A stretch of DNA of 61,861 nucleotides from SIG672 sp045657105 (GCA_045657105.1 JAZOSN010000042.1:1-61861), one strand, 5' to 3'. Shown: positions 17,359 through 24,358, counted from the stretch's first letter. A program made the numbers and translations. Notes: generated from the sequence alone by a model not told the origin.

Positions 17359-18162
17359 TTGAAACATTCCGAAAAACTCAAAAAACTCGTCGTTTGCGGT
17401 CTTATGGTTGCCTTGGCGACTGTATTAAGCTTTGCCAAAATCGACTATCCGCACGGAGGCGGTCCTACCATATGCAGCATGGTTCCTATTGTAATCGTGT
17501 CTTTTATGTACGGACCGTCATGGGGTATCTCTACCGCTTTTGTATATAGTGTCTTCCAGCTCATATTCGGGCTTGACAATGTTCAGTATGCAACAAGCAC
17601 GGCAATGGCGCTTCTCATCGTGCTTTTTGATTACATCATCGCGTATACCGTTGTCGGTCTTGCAGGCTTCTTCAGAGATGAAAAGCGCTCCCCGAAAAGA
17701 GTAATTCTCGCGGCTACTACCGTGCTTATTCTCCGCTTTGTGTGCCATTTTATTACAGGCGTTTTCGTTTGGGATGCTCTCTGGCCAAATGAGTTCGAGC
17801 TCTCGAGCGCACTCTACTCTCTGCTCTACAACGGAAGCTATATGCTACCTGAAATCATTATCACCGCAGTAGTTTCTTATATTCTCTGCTCTTCAAAGCA
17901 GTTTAACACGTTCATCTCAAAAAGCAGCAAAGATACACTTAACTCAAAAAGTGACAACAAGTCCGTTCTCGTTATCGGCATAACTCTGATTGCATTACAA
18001 ATCGCGGCTTATGTAGCAAGTGCGTCAATGAAAACCCTTGTGTTTTTTTCAGCAGACGAAACACTATTCAGCAATATTCTTCATGTGTGTTCCTATAATC
18101 TCGTTGGAATCATCGGTATCGTATTTACAGTGTGTGGTGCCGTCATCAAAAAGAAAAAGTAA
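17359..18162 (+). CDS. thiT: energy-coupled thiamine transporter ThiT
   Basis: ThiT is the thiamine-binding S component of ECF transporters and works with the shared EcfAA'T module, which is not in this window. The 267-residue protein has six predicted core helices and the family blocks GGGPTICSMVPI and YGPSWGISTA. It is about 70 residues longer than usual; after a polar linker rich in Ser/Lys there are two more hydrophobic segments. Translation seems to start at TTG 17359, which sits 6 nt after AGGAGGGA; no ATG is suitably placed. Control by the upstream TPP riboswitch supports the substrate. Confidence 0.9.
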   Translation: MKHSEKLKKLVVCGLMVALATVLSFAKIDYPHGGGPTICSMVPIVIVSFMYGPSWGISTAFVYSVFQLIFGLDNVQYATSTAMALLIVLFDYIIAYTVVGLAGFFRDEKRSPKRVILAATTVLILRFVCHFITGVFVWDALWPNEFELSSALYSLLYNGSYMLPEIIITAVVSYILCSSKQFNTFISKSSKDTLNSKSDNKSVLVIGITLIALQIAAYVASASMKTLVFFSADETLFSNILHVCSYNLVGIIGIVFTVCGAVIKKKK

Positions 18163-18196
18163 ATCTTGTAAAAACTCAAACACAGCCGCTTACAGA

Positions 18197-18223
18197 CGCC
18201 GTCCGATCTCGGGCGGCGTTTTT
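18197..18223 (+). terminator. terminator after thiT
   Basis: Stem CGCCGTCCGA/TCGGGCGGCG with one G-U pair and a 2-nt loop, then a T run. Confidence 0.85.
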
Positions 18224-18275
18224 CACGCGCAAAAAGGCAAATTGTCATTTTTTTAACCAAATTACTCCAAAGCCC

Positions 18276-18304
18276 TTGATTTTTGTGAAAAAATGTATTA
18301 TTAT
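18276..18304 (+). promoter_or_regulatory. pfkA promoter
   Basis: TTGATT (18276-18281), 17-bp spacer and TATTAT (18299-18304). Confidence 0.6.
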
Positions 18305-18377
18305 ATGGTAGTATAAAAAGTTTATAATGTCCGCCGTGAGAGCCACGGTGGATTTAAGGAACAAGGAAGGCAAAAAT

Positions 18378-19439
18378 ATGCAAAAATTCAAGAAAATCGG
18401 TGTACTCACCTCGGGCGGCGACGCCCCCGGAATGAACGCGGCTATCCGCGCGGTAACTCTTGCCGCAGAAACCAACGGTGTTGACGTCGTTGCTATATAC
18501 GACGGATATCAGGGACTTATGGAAGGAAACGTCCGTGACATAGAGTCGAAAGACGTAGCCGGAATAATAGGAACAGGAGGAACCTTCCTCCACTCGGCGC
18601 GCAGCCCTGAGTTTATGCTTGAAGAGGGTATGCAGAGAGCTATCGCCACCTGCAAAAAGTATAGCATTGACGGTATCGTCGCCATCGGCGGCGACGGCAC
18701 GTTCAGAGGTGCGACCGATCTTACCAGACACGGTATTCCCTGCATCGGAATTCCCGGCACGATAGACAACGACGTAACCGCAAGTGACTCTACCATCGGC
18801 TACGACACCGCTCTTAAAACGACGGTAACTATGATAGACTGTCTGCGCGACACCTGCGAATCTCACGCGAGATGCAACGTAGTTGAGGTTATGGGCAGAC
18901 ACGCCGGATACATTGCACTCGAAAGCGCGGTCGCTACCGGCGCAGAGGCGGTCATAATCAAAGAGATTGAGCACGACGAGGACGCTATAATAAAGCGCAT
19001 CGCATCTCTCAAAGCCGAGGGCAAGCGAAGCTTCATAATCGTCGTTTCCGAGGGGCTTGGCAACTACAGCGAAATACTCGCTCCCAAGATCGAAGAGGCG
19101 ACCGGAGTTGGAACGAGATTTGCGCGCTTTGCTCACGTTGTCCGCGGAGGTATTCCCACCGTTGCCGACAGAGTTATGGCAACTCAGATGGGCGCAAAGG
19201 CGGTCGAGCTTCTGCTCGACGGCAAGAGCAACCTCGTTGTATGCAAGAGAGACGGCAAGATCGTTTCCGAGGACATTCAGTACGCTCTGACCGTTGACAG
19301 AATGTTCAAGGGCAAGCTTAAAGAAGGCGATCTCGACGGCTTTACAGACGAGCAGATCGAATCTATGAAGGACCTCTGCGCGATTCGCACGAAAGAGATC
19401 CGCAGACTTTACGATCTCGTTGAAAAGGTTGCTAAATAA
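18378..19439 (+). CDS. pfkA: 6-phosphofructokinase (ATP type)
   Basis: Catalyses the committed step of glycolysis, fructose-6-phosphate to fructose-1,6-bisphosphate. The 353-residue protein carries GGDAPGMNAAIR near the start, the nucleotide loop IGGDGTFRGA, the catalytic PGTIDND and the substrate-binding EVMGRHAG. Glycine after GGD favours ATP over pyrophosphate as phosphoryl donor. It is somewhat longer than the 320-residue E. coli enzyme at the C-terminus. The ATG at 18378 follows AGGAAGG and starts directly at the family N-terminus. Single gene with its own promoter. Confidence 0.95.
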   Translation: MQKFKKIGVLTSGGDAPGMNAAIRAVTLAAETNGVDVVAIYDGYQGLMEGNVRDIESKDVAGIIGTGGTFLHSARSPEFMLEEGMQRAIATCKKYSIDGIVAIGGDGTFRGATDLTRHGIPCIGIPGTIDNDVTASDSTIGYDTALKTTVTMIDCLRDTCESHARCNVVEVMGRHAGYIALESAVATGAEAVIIKEIEHDEDAIIKRIASLKAEGKRSFIIVVSEGLGNYSEILAPKIEEATGVGTRFARFAHVVRGGIPTVADRVMATQMGAKAVELLLDGKSNLVVCKRDGKIVSEDIQYALTVDRMFKGKLKEGDLDGFTDEQIESMKDLCAIRTKEIRRLYDLVEKVAK

Positions 19440-19468
19440 TTTAAAACACATCAATACCACTTTTAATT

Positions 19469-19561
19469 AAAGTTTTTGAAGGGGTTTGGGGGAACTTTTT
19501 TCAAAAAGTTCCCCCAAAAAATGTTTTAGGAGGTGTGGAACCCTTTTGACAAAATGGTTCC
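19469..19561 (+). repeat. double-hairpin leader element upstream of comM
   Basis: It begins TTAAAGTTTTTGAAGG. Hairpin 1 (19488-19515) has arms GGGGGAACTTTTT and AAAAAGTTCCCCC. AGGAGG (19528-19533) follows, then hairpin 2 (19537-19561) with GGAACC/GGTTCC arms and an inner TTTT/AAAA stem. The next in-frame ATG is 10 nt after hairpin 2. No promoter is apparent in the pfkA-comM gap. Confidence 0.85.
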
Positions 19562-19571
19562 TCTGCGTAAT

Positions 19572-21104
19572 ATGCTTACAGTTCTTCATTCGGCGTCGCT
19601 TTTCGGAGCGGACGGATTCGTAGTCACCATAGAATGCAGCGTGAGCGACAAGATGCCGCTTTTCGAGATAGTCGGTCTGCCGGATAACGCCATAAAAGAA
19701 TCAAAAGAACGAATCCGCGTCGCGTCCGAGAGCTCGGGACTTATCTTCCCCGACTCCGAGATCGTAGTCAACCTCGCACCTGCCGACATCAAGAAGGCAG
19801 GCTCGGCGTTCGATCTTGCGATGCTCATCGGAATTTTTGCAGGTGCAGGAAAGATAAGCTGCGACTTTTCCAAGAAATGCTTTATCGGCGAGCTCTCGCT
19901 TTCGGGTGAGGTCAGACCGGTACGCGGAATGCTCTGTATGTGCATCGCGGCGGCAAAAGCAGGGCTGACCGAATTCTACGTGCCCGAGGAAAACGCTCCC
20001 GAGGCGTCGGTCGTCGAGGGGATAACCGTCCACCCTGTAAAGAATGTCCGTCAGCTTTACGAGGCACTCTGCGGACGCGCCGAGCTTCCGACCGTGTCCT
20101 TTGACAAGAACGCTTATTTCAGCGAGGTGGCACATTCGGATCTCGATTTTTCTGACGTTCGCGGTCAGGAGAGAGCAAAGCGCGCTATTGAGATCGCGGC
20201 GGCAGGCTCGCATAATATTTTGATGATAGGCCCTCCCGGAACAGGAAAAAGTATGCTCGCAAAGCGAATTTCTACCGTTTTGCCCGCGATGACGTTCAGA
20301 GAAGCCATCGAAACTACGAAAATACACTCGATCTCGGGAATTTTGCCACCGAACGCCTCGCTTGTAACGACACGTCCGTTCAGATCTCCTCATCACACGA
20401 TGTCGGCGGCGTCGCTCGCAGGCGGCGGAAGTATCCCCGTGCCCGGCGAGGTTTCACTCGCGCACAACGGAGTCCTCTTCCTTGACGAGCTCCCCGAATT
20501 CAACAAGCAGGTCACAGAAACACTCCGCCAACCGCTCGAGGACAGGCAGATAACGATAACGAGAGCGCTCGGAAAATTCACCTTCCAGAGTGACTTTATG
20601 CTCGTTTGCGCAATGAATCCATGCCGTTGCGGATACTACGGTCATCCGACGAGGCAGTGCACCTGTAAGGCGGACGATATTAAAAAATATCTGTCAAAGA
20701 TCAGCGGTCCCCTGCTTGATCGAATTGATATTCAGATAGAGGTTCCGTCGATCTCCTTCGACGAAATATCCGATCCGACACCTGCGGAAAGCTCGGGAAA
20801 GATACGAGAGCGAGTCAACGCGGCGCGCGATTTTTCGCGAAAGCGTTTTGAAAAGAGCGGCAAGGACGTAAAGTCCAACGGAAGCCTTTCCGCCGCAGAC
20901 GTTCGCGCCTACTGCACGACCGATAACGACGGACACGAGCTGCTAAAAGCGGCGTTCACATCGCTCGGACTCTCGGCAAGAGGTCACGACAGACTTCTCA
21001 GAGTCGCGCGTACGATCGCAGACCTCGAAGAGAGCGAAACGATAAAGGCTCAGCACATCGCCGAGGCGATACAGCTCAGATCTCTCGACAGAAAATACTT
21101 TTAA
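19572..21104 (+). CDS. comM: YifB/ComM family Mg-chelatase-like AAA+ ATPase
   Basis: In naturally competent bacteria ComM is a helicase that drives branch migration during integration of foreign DNA. This 510-residue protein has the N-terminal ChlI-like domain (MPLFEIVGLPDNAIKESKER), Walker A GPPGTGKS, Walker B GVLFLDELPEF, the zinc-like CAMNPCRCGYYG block and a C-terminal lid. I place the start at 19572 because family members begin ML-x-VxSxxLxGxDG, the length then matches E. coli YifB, and both upstream starts lie inside the leader hairpins. No close ribosome binding site precedes that ATG. Confidence 0.88.
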   Translation: MLTVLHSASLFGADGFVVTIECSVSDKMPLFEIVGLPDNAIKESKERIRVASESSGLIFPDSEIVVNLAPADIKKAGSAFDLAMLIGIFAGAGKISCDFSKKCFIGELSLSGEVRPVRGMLCMCIAAAKAGLTEFYVPEENAPEASVVEGITVHPVKNVRQLYEALCGRAELPTVSFDKNAYFSEVAHSDLDFSDVRGQERAKRAIEIAAAGSHNILMIGPPGTGKSMLAKRISTVLPAMTFREAIETTKIHSISGILPPNASLVTTRPFRSPHHTMSAASLAGGGSIPVPGEVSLAHNGVLFLDELPEFNKQVTETLRQPLEDRQITITRALGKFTFQSDFMLVCAMNPCRCGYYGHPTRQCTCKADDIKKYLSKISGPLLDRIDIQIEVPSISFDEISDPTPAESSGKIRERVNAARDFSRKRFEKSGKDVKSNGSLSAADVRAYCTTDNDGHELLKAAFTSLGLSARGHDRLLRVARTIADLEESETIKAQHIAEAIQLRSLDRKYF

Positions 21105-21110
21105 AAAGCG

Positions 21111-21150
21111 CGTCCCTGCCGTCAAAACGGCGGCAAGGACGACTTTTTTT
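21111..21150 (+). terminator. terminator after comM
   Basis: Stem CGTCC-CTGCCGT / ACGGCGGCAAGGACG with small internal mismatches, followed by a run of T. Confidence 0.8.
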
Positions 21151-21180
21151 GATTTTTTCGAAAAAATTTCAAAAAAACTG

Positions 21181-21209
21181 TTGACAAAGCAAAAAGCTTG
21201 TGTTATAAT
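21181..21209 (+). promoter_or_regulatory. tRNA operon promoter
   Basis: Perfect TTGACA (21181-21186), 17-bp spacer, perfect TATAAT (21204-21209), about 30 bp before tRNA-Thr. Confidence 0.9.
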
Positions 21210-21238
21210 GAGTTTCGCCGTGTGAAACGGGCAAAGTC

Positions 21239-21310
21239 GCTGGTGTGGCTCAATGGCAGAGCAGCTGATTTGTAATCAGCAGGTTGATGGTTCGACTCCG
21301 TTCACCAGCT
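21239..21310 (+). tRNA. tRNA-Thr (anticodon TGT)
   Basis: The acceptor arms GCTGGTG and CACCAGC pair perfectly. The anticodon stem GCTGA/TCAGC closes the loop TTTGTAA with anticodon TGT. GGTTCGACT gives the T loop. CCA is not encoded and the discriminator base is T. Confidence 0.96.
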
Positions 21311-21347
21311 TTATGAGTCGCAACGCGGCTTAGAATTTAATACATTT

Positions 21348-21430
21348 GGGGGAATTCCCGAGCGGCCAAAGGGGGCAGACTGTAAATCTGTTGTGCATTC
21401 ACTTCGGTGGTCCGAATCCACCTTCCCCCA
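21348..21430 (+). tRNA. tRNA-Tyr (anticodon GTA)
   Basis: The acceptor arms GGGGGAA and TTCCCCC pair perfectly. The anticodon loop CTGTAAA holds GTA, and a long variable arm marks it as a class II tRNA. CCA is not encoded. Confidence 0.96.
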
Positions 21431-21434
21431 TTAG

Positions 21435-21469
21435 AAAAAAGCACGTCTGCAATGCAGATGTGCTTTTTT
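21435..21469 (+). terminator. terminator of the tRNA operon
   Basis: Stem AAAAAAGCAC-G-TCTGC with its complement, closed by an AA loop, then a T run. Confidence 0.9.
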
Positions 21470-21543
21470 CAACTAAATCTGCCTTCTGCGGAAGAAATCC
21501 CGCTTCGCGGGGAGAAATAGGACGGATTTAATTTCATCTGAGT

Positions 21544-21634
21544 CGGCACGCCAAAGATTTCATCCGAGCGTGCTCGGATTTCACCGTGCGTAGCACGATT
21601 TCATTGACTATTTTGAAAATTTATGATATAATAA
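21544..21634 (+). repeat. hairpin-array module, copy 1, with promoter
   Basis: This 91-bp block has two hairpins (TCCGAG-CGTG-CTCGGA and CGTGC-GTA-GCACG), each followed by TTTCA, then a promoter with TTGACT (21604-21609), a 17-bp spacer and TATAAT (21627-21632). It matches 22663-22753 at 89 of 91 positions. It drives the S23-family gene. Confidence 0.9.
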
Positions 21635-21652
21635 GCGAAAGAGGTGATTATT

Positions 21653-22000
21653 ATGGCAGAAAACAAACTCGCAGATATGTCATCCGAATTTGCGGTCAAA
21701 ATTTTGTGTTTAACTGATAGCATCAAAGGACATTATTCATTAGCCAATCAACTTGAACGAAGCGGCACAAGTATAGGCGCCAATATCAGAGAGGCAAAAT
21801 ATGCTCACAGCAAAGCAGATTTCGTTGCCAAGCTGCAGATTTCCCTCAAAGAATGCTACGAAACAGAATATTGGATTGAGATTGCACAAAAGGCAAATAT
21901 TATTTCGGAAGAAATTACAAAAAGTGTATTGCATGATTGCGGTTCTATCCGCAGAATGTTGATCGCTTCCATTAATACGGCAAAGGAGCATCAATCGTGA
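21653..22000 (+). CDS. four-helix-bundle protein, S23/intervening-sequence family
   Basis: A 115-residue, all-helical protein of the family first found in 23S rRNA intervening sequences and related to the Avd accessory protein of diversity-generating retroelements. The diagnostic block is LANQLERSGTSIGANIREA near residues 30-48. These proteins form basic pentameric barrels that bind nucleic acid; the cellular role of chromosomal copies is not known. The ATG at 21653 follows AAGAGGTGA. It is translationally coupled to a membrane protein and preceded by a duplicated hairpin array. Local base composition is more AT-rich than the flanks, suggesting acquisition. Confidence 0.88.
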   Translation: MAENKLADMSSEFAVKILCLTDSIKGHYSLANQLERSGTSIGANIREAKYAHSKADFVAKLQISLKECYETEYWIEIAQKANIISEEITKSVLHDCGSIRRMLIASINTAKEHQS

Positions 22001-22416
22001 CAAACAGAATCATTAATAAACGGTGGGCTTTCTTTGTCTTGATTTTTTTGATTTTGATTGCTTTGGGACTTTGGTCTTTAAGCGAAGAACTTGGTATTTC
22101 GATTGCCGTTATCGTTATTGGAATTACTTTATTGCTTGGATATGTATTTGTAATTCCAAATAGTTATGTGATTGATGCTCAAGGAATTGTAATTTATTAC
22201 GGATTTGGTCTAAAGACAAAGGCATATTGGAACGAATTGAAACGTGTCGAAGATCATCATTCGCAATATGGTGTTTTTCCATGGTTTAGAGAATATCAGA
22301 TCGGATATTTCAAAACAAAATTTGCGTTGTGGGAAAATGCGCATATTCCAAAAAACAAGAAAACAAAAGCTTTAATTGAAAAATACTATAAAAAGCATAT
22401 CGAAATTTATGGTTGA
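21997..22416 (+). CDS. small membrane protein with PH-like domain
   Basis: A 139-residue protein with two hydrophobic segments (about 10-30 and 33-53) followed by a soluble part whose IDAQGIVIYYGFGLKTKAYW segment resembles bacterial PH domains (DUF304-like). The GTG start overlaps the stop of the S23 gene and follows AAAGGAG, so the two are translationally coupled. Function unknown. Lysine-rich, AT-rich coding sequence suggests it came with the S23 gene. The PH assignment is tentative. Confidence 0.65.
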   Translation: MTNRIINKRWAFFVLIFLILIALGLWSLSEELGISIAVIVIGITLLLGYVFVIPNSYVIDAQGIVIYYGFGLKTKAYWNELKRVEDHHSQYGVFPWFREYQIGYFKTKFALWENAHIPKNKKTKALIEKYYKKHIEIYG

Positions 22417-22477
22417 TCGAACACCTTTTGTTCGCAATTACCTCGATTTTTGACCTTTTATCCGCAACAAGGCAACA

Positions 22478-22515
22478 AAAAAGGAACTTTTGTCTACCAA
22501 AAGTTCCTTTTTGTT
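22478..22515 (+). terminator. terminator after the S23/PH pair
   Basis: A long stem AAAAAGGAACTTTTG/CAAAAGTTCCTTTTT closes a TCTAC loop. Confidence 0.9.
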
Positions 22516-22662
22516 TATCCAAGCCGCAGTAGGGGTTCCCAGAAGCGAGCTTGTCGAGCTTTGGGGGTTCCCGTAGGCTTGGCATAGACGCTCGCAGGCT
22601 CGCTATTCCGCCGACTCCGCTCCTTACATCGCCGCACGAAGTGCGGTGCATATCATCAAGAG
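22516..22662. other. noncoding repeat debris
   Basis: There is no gene. The stretch contains GGGGTTCCC twice, about 50 bp apart, and several short GC-rich palindromes such as GCCGCACGAAGTGCGG, resembling eroded intergenic repeats next to the second hairpin array. Confidence 0.5.
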
Positions 22663-22753
22663 CGGCACGCCAAAGATTTCATCCGAGCGTGCTCGGATTT
22701 CACCGTGCGTAGCACGATTTCATTGACTATCTCGAAAATTTATGATATAATAA
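22663..22753 (+). repeat. hairpin-array module, copy 2, with promoter
   Basis: It differs from copy 1 at two positions, both in the promoter spacer. TTGACT (22723-22728) and TATAAT (22746-22751) are intact. It precedes a decayed S23 reading frame. Confidence 0.9.
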
Positions 22754-22777
22754 CGGTGATAGGAGGTGCTACTGACT

Positions 22778-22945
22778 ATGAAAGAAAATAAACTCGTCGA
22801 GCTTTCAATGGACTTTTCCGTTGATATCATAAATCTCGTTACTGCGATATCGACAATATACCCTCACATCGTTTATGGCTCAAGAATAAATTTTCTATTA
22901 GCCCCGTCAAAATGCCTGACGGCTCTATCCCCGGTTCATTCGTAA
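22778..22945 (+). pseudogene. truncated S23-family four-helix-bundle remnant
   Basis: The reading frame opens with a good ribosome binding site (AGGAGG) and an N-terminus, MKENKLVELSMDFSVDI, that parallels the intact paralogue's MAENKLADMSSEFAVKI. After about 22 residues similarity stops and the frame ends at residue 55 without the SGTSIGANIREA block. Beyond the break, a +1 frame continues open for a short distance. Together with the near-identical upstream array, this marks a duplicated module whose gene has been lost by deletion or replacement. Confidence 0.7.
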
Positions 22946-22993
22946 GCTATATTCTTTGATCCAAATAGACTTTGTTTTGATAATATGCAATAA

Positions 22994-23036
22994 AAATAGC
23001 ACCCGCTCTAACCAGAGCAAGGTGCTATTTGTTTTT
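22994..23036. terminator. bidirectional terminator overlapping the xre stop codon
   Basis: Outer stem AAATAGCACC/GGTGCTATTT and inner stem GCTCT/AGAGC, with T runs on both strands. The right arm contains the TAG stop of the minus-strand xre gene. Confidence 0.85.
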
Positions 23037-23228
23037 TCTACCGACAAAGTAATCGGCAGATACTTTGTAAAAGTCACAAAGTTTGATAAGATCTTCAATT
23101 TTTAGCTCGGCTCTTCCCGTTTCGATATGATTATAGCCTTGTTGAGATTTGTTGATAATTTTTGCTACTTCCGACTGTGTTAAGTCATTATCTTCGCGCA
23201 ACGCTCTCATACGCTCTCGATACGTCAT
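23025..23228 (-). CDS. Xre-family helix-turn-helix repressor
   Basis: A 67-residue protein made of little more than one HTH_3 domain: LTQSEVAKIINKSQQGYNHI is the DNA-binding unit and DLIKLCDFYKVSADYFVG the typical C-terminal helix pair. Such stand-alone repressors usually dimerise on a palindrome. Two matching 19-bp palindromes occupy the intergenic region with the divergent gene, so it probably represses both. The ribosome binding site is AGAGGTGG. Phage or mobile-element origin is possible but no other phage gene is near. Confidence 0.9.
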   Translation of the reverse strand: MTYRERMRALREDNDLTQSEVAKIINKSQQGYNHIETGRAELKIEDLIKLCDFYKVSADYFVGRKNK

Positions 23229-23257
23229 AAAACCACCTCTTTTTTAATCATCATACA

Positions 23258-23304
23258 ATACTCTTGATTTGAGTATTGACAAATACTCAATAATTGAGTA
23301 TAAT
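23258..23304 (+). promoter_or_regulatory. promoter with two Xre operators
   Basis: The promoter has TTGACA (23276-23281), a 17-bp spacer and TATAAT (23299-23304). Operator 1 (23258-23276) is ATACTC-N7-GAGTAT; operator 2 (23283-23301) is ATACTCAATAATTGAGTAT. Their centres are 25 bp apart, they flank the -35 box, and operator 2 runs into the -10. Confidence 0.8.
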
Positions 23305-23338
23305 GTAGTAAATCATTTTTTATTTGGGAGGTATTATT

Positions 23339-23509
23339 ATGGCGCGTTGTCCTTATTTAGAGTATGAATCGAGAGGAGCTTTTTTCTCACAAGGTGATTA
23401 CTATTGCGAGCTTTGCAAAAAAACATTATCCGAATCGGAAGTTAACAACAAATGCAAGTCCGATTGTGGAGATGATTATGAAAAATGTACTGTATACAAG
23501 AATAGGTAG
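23339..23509 (+). CDS. small cysteine-rich protein
   Basis: A 56-residue protein with six cysteines in two clusters (CPYLEYES near the start, YYCELC, then CKSDCG and CTVY), arranged as a likely zinc-binding fold. I recognise the general form from small Firmicutes proteins but know no function. The ATG at 23339 follows GGGAGG. It is directly downstream of the operator-laden promoter and divergent from xre, so it is the likely target of that repressor. Confidence 0.7.
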   Translation: MARCPYLEYESRGAFFSQGDYYCELCKKTLSESEVNNKCKSDCGDDYEKCTVYKNR

Positions 23510-23519
23510 GTGAAAAACT

Positions 23520-23957
23520 TTGGGATTATTTAATTTGTTTAAGAAAAAGGCAATTGATACATTAAGCGATACCAAAGAGGAAGATGCCGTTTTTGAACAC
23601 ATATTGCGTGTATTTTTTGAATTTAAAGATAAATTCCCTGACAAAATTGTTTCAATACTCATTTACCCTTCAAGAAGTATCCGCGAATATGTTGCTTTTG
23701 ATATCACATTCCTTTTTAACGGAAAAATCGCTTGGTATAAATCAAATGAAACGAATAATGTGCTCGAAATTTTTGAATTGGTTGAAGATGACGAGCATAT
23801 CCAAACGTTTACATGTGTTCATAATACGTTTGAACCAACGAATGATTACGATTATGTTAACAAAAAGATCAAGGCTTGTATTAGACACTTTTCGGAAGAA
23901 AATCCGGGCAGGAATTTTGATTTAAGCAAAACAGGTGCTACGATAACGTTTTGGTAA
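23520..23957 (+). CDS. hypothetical protein
   Basis: A 145-residue soluble protein I do not recognise. It begins MGLFNLFKKK, a common start of small cytoplasmic Firmicutes proteins, and has an alternating beta/alpha pattern with an acidic middle and no transmembrane segment. The start is TTG at 23520, with AGGTAGGTG upstream and only 10 nt after the cysteine-rich gene, so the two form an operon. Base composition is AT-rich like the rest of this island. Confidence 0.65.
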   Translation: MGLFNLFKKKAIDTLSDTKEEDAVFEHILRVFFEFKDKFPDKIVSILIYPSRSIREYVAFDITFLFNGKIAWYKSNETNNVLEIFELVEDDEHIQTFTCVHNTFEPTNDYDYVNKKIKACIRHFSEENPGRNFDLSKTGATITFW

Positions 23958-23999
23958 ATCAATACCGGTTATATAAAAAGCAAGCATCAAAACGATCCG

Positions 24000-24027
24000 C
24001 CCTCGCTTTCGAGCGAGGGTGTCCTTT
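24000..24027 (+). terminator. terminator after the small accessory operon
   Basis: Stem CCCTCGCT/AGCGAGGG with a stable TTCG tetraloop, followed by a T-rich run. Confidence 0.85.
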
Positions 24028-24034
24028 TCTTTTC

Positions 24035-24063
24035 TTGACAGCCGTTCTCGTTTATGCTACAAT
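24035..24063 (+). promoter_or_regulatory. promoter of the 86-residue gene
   Basis: Perfect TTGACA (24035-24040), 17-bp spacer, TACAAT (24058-24063). Confidence 0.75.
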
Positions 24064-24097
24064 AAAGAAAACCGATAAAACCAAAAAGGAAAACGCC

Positions 24098-24358
24098 ATG
24101 ATCGAATTTGAAAAACTGCCCTTTTTCGAGGAATATATTGACGAAAAAACAGGCGTGAAAAGCTACATACTTACCGAAAAGACAGTCGATATCTTCTCTG
24201 CCATGCCGAAACCAAAATATCCGAGATCATACTGGCATCTTGATCCGCATCCGCAGTTTACAAGCGACGGAAAATATATCGTGAGCACGACGACGGTAAG
24301 AGGCTCGGTTGACGTAGCCATCACGCCCGTAGAGGAGCTGATTGAAATGACGAAATAA
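24098..24358 (+). CDS. short beta-propeller-like protein, possible remnant
   Basis: An 86-residue protein with AAAGGAAAA before its ATG. The opening FEEYIDEKTGVKSYILT resembles the first strand of TolB/oligogalacturonate-lyase-like propellers, and WHLDPHPQFTSDGKYIVS resembles a propeller blade of the same group (DPHPxFxxDGK). A full propeller needs some 350 more residues, so this looks like an internal deletion that kept the reading frame. It still has a good promoter and ribosome binding site. A genuine short protein cannot be excluded. Confidence 0.6.
   Translation: MIEFEKLPFFEEYIDEKTGVKSYILTEKTVDIFSAMPKPKYPRSYWHLDPHPQFTSDGKYIVSTTTVRGSVDVAITPVEELIEMTK

Noticed and set aside
19533..19571. 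Earlier comM starts (GTG 19533, ATG 19554)
   Set aside because: The GTG overlaps AGGAGG and both fall in or before the second leader hairpin; family alignment begins at 19572.
21210..21640. Prophage or integrative element at the tRNA genes
   Set aside because: No integrase, phage structural gene or duplicated tRNA 3' end was found; only small accessory genes follow.
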